Below are positions 6,031 to 6,821 of a stretch of 6,821 nucleotides of DNA, in pieces. Source of the DNA: Equadaptatus sp045642965 (lineage in GTDB: Bacteria > Synergistota > Synergistia > Synergistales > Synergistaceae); the NCBI GenBank assembly GCA_045642965.1, contig JAZUJX010000065.1, positions 1 through 6,821 of the forward strand. Reading direction: 5' to 3'. The translations under genes and the position numbers were made by a program. Positions within the stretch are counted from its first letter, which is position 1, and each line of letters opens with the position of its first letter. The notes under the pieces were generated by a model. It did not search any database. It saw nothing but the letters and a program-made list of their open reading frames with translations, and was not told where the DNA came from.

Positions 6031-6821
6031 TGTCTGTTAAGGATCTGCTTTTTGAAATAGGAACCGAAGAAATTCCTGCCCGCTTTATGCCTAAGGCGCT
6101 TGAAGACCTCAGGACATACGCGGCAGAGGAATTTTCGTCGCTGCATATAGACTGCGGAGAAATCAGCGCTGAGTGTACGCCGCGCCGTCTCGTGCTTTTT
6201 GTAAAAGACGTTGAAGAAGCACAGCAGGACAGCGTTGAGAGTTTCAGAGGTCCTGCAGCCAAGTTTGCTTTTGACGCTGACGGAAATCCCACGAAAGCCG
6301 CGGAAGGCTTTGCGCGCGGAAAAGGCCTCACAGTGGCAGAGCTCAGCAGACAGGACGTCAACGGTGTTGAATATCTTTTCGCCGAGGTCAGCACAAAAGG
6401 ACAGAAAACGGAAGATATACTGCCTTCGCTGCTTACAAACGTCATAAACAAGCTTTCTTTCGGCAAGAGTATGTACTGGGCTGACCCGACAGTGCGTTTC
6501 GCGCGTCCCGTGCGCTGGCTGACGGCGCTTTTCGGCAGCGAGACAGTGCCCGTAACGTTCGGAAAGATCTCAAGCGGAAGAACAACCTGCGGACACCGTT
6601 TCATGGGTTCAAGCGAGATAGAGCTTTCTGCTGCTGATGATTACGCAAAGGCTATGGAAGACAATTTTGTCGTTACCAACCCTGAAAAAGGCAAGGAAAT
6701 GATCCTTTCAGGCATTGCGGAGGTAGAGAAAGAACTCGGCGCCAAGGTTGAAATCGACCCTGACCTTCTTGAAGAGAACGTGTTTATCAACGAATATCCC
6801 GTTCCGTTCTACGGCAGCTTT
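6030..6821 (+). CDS. glyS: Glycyl-tRNA synthetase beta subunit, 3'-truncated by window edge
   Basis: The frame is open for 264 codons from the ATG at 6030 to the end of the window; full GlyS is usually near 690 residues, so the C-terminal HD-like and anticodon-binding parts are not seen. Family blocks visible: LLFEIGTEEIPARF at 6-19, TPRRL at 50-54, FRGPAAKFA (72-80), AAEGFARGKGL at 90-100, FGKSMYW at 144-150, VRFARPVRWL at 155-164, GHRFM at 188-192 and NEYPVPFYGSF at the end. The beta subunit provides most tRNA recognition and assembles with GlyQ into the heterotetramer. In the FGKSMYW block the usual arginine before Trp is tyrosine; the effect is unknown. The start overlaps the glyQ stop by one base (TAATG), a classic coupled arrangement that favours matched subunit amounts. 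Confidence 0.97.
   Translation, partial: MSVKDLLFEIGTEEIPARFMPKALEDLRTYAAEEFSSLHIDCGEISAECTPRRLVLFVKDVEEAQQDSVESFRGPAAKFAFDADGNPTKAAEGFARGKGLTVAELSRQDVNGVEYLFAEVSTKGQKTEDILPSLLTNVINKLSFGKSMYWADPTVRFARPVRWLTALFGSETVPVTFGKISSGRTTCGHRFMGSSEIELSAADDYAKAMEDNFVVTNPEKGKEMILSGIAEVEKELGAKVEIDPDLLEENVFINEYPVPFYGSF

Noticed and set aside
5978..6604. 208-codon open frame on the - strand opposite glyQ/glyS
   Set aside because: It is antisense to conserved GlyS blocks, and its serine- and alanine-rich composition is typical of a shadow frame.
1..6821. Novel defence, mobile or secondary-metabolism system
   Set aside because: Every long gene is a recognisable conserved housekeeping family in a known order, with no integrase, transposase, direct repeats, CRISPR-like spacing or compositional break.

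Overview
The window looks like an ordinary, chromosomally encoded bacterial housekeeping operon. All genes lie on the + strand, in the order phoH (3' part), a PgpH/YqfF-type 7TM-HD phosphohydrolase gene, ybeY, era, recO, glyQ and glyS (5' part). The order matches the Firmicutes block yqfF-ybeY-(dgkA-cdd)-era-recO-glyQ-glyS, but dgkA and cdd are absent between ybeY and era. Moderate GC, an HDIG membrane phosphohydrolase and split GlyQ/GlyS subunits fit a Firmicutes or Synergistota-like bacterium. I lean towards Synergistota, but this is an impression that only a protein phylogeny could settle.

Region by region: 1-726 holds the C-terminal 241 residues of a PhoH-family ATPase. Positions 686 (or 695) to 2770 encode the membrane HD phosphohydrolase, overlapping the end of phoH. 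Positions 2760-3260 encode the YbeY endoribonuclease, 3257-4171 the GTPase Era, and 4168-4905 RecO from a TTG start. These five genes overlap one another (about 32-41, 11, 4 and 4 nt), so they are almost certainly co-transcribed and translationally coupled. Positions 4906-5121 are the only substantial non-coding stretch. It holds a probable terminator region with a perfect 19-bp palindrome, a plausible sigma70-type promoter and a short leader with a hairpin followed by five T. Positions 5122-6030 encode GlyQ from a GTG start. glyS begins at 6030, sharing one base with the glyQ stop codon, and runs off the window end.

Functionally, the first block joins RNA and ribosome maturation (PhoH, YbeY, Era, the last two acting around 16S rRNA 3'-end processing) with cyclic-dinucleotide turnover (the HD protein) and recombinational repair (RecO). 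The second block makes both subunits of the tetrameric glycyl-tRNA synthetase. I see no mobile element, CRISPR array, rRNA or tRNA gene, and no sign of horizontal transfer. The least explained DNA is the recO-glyQ intergenic region.
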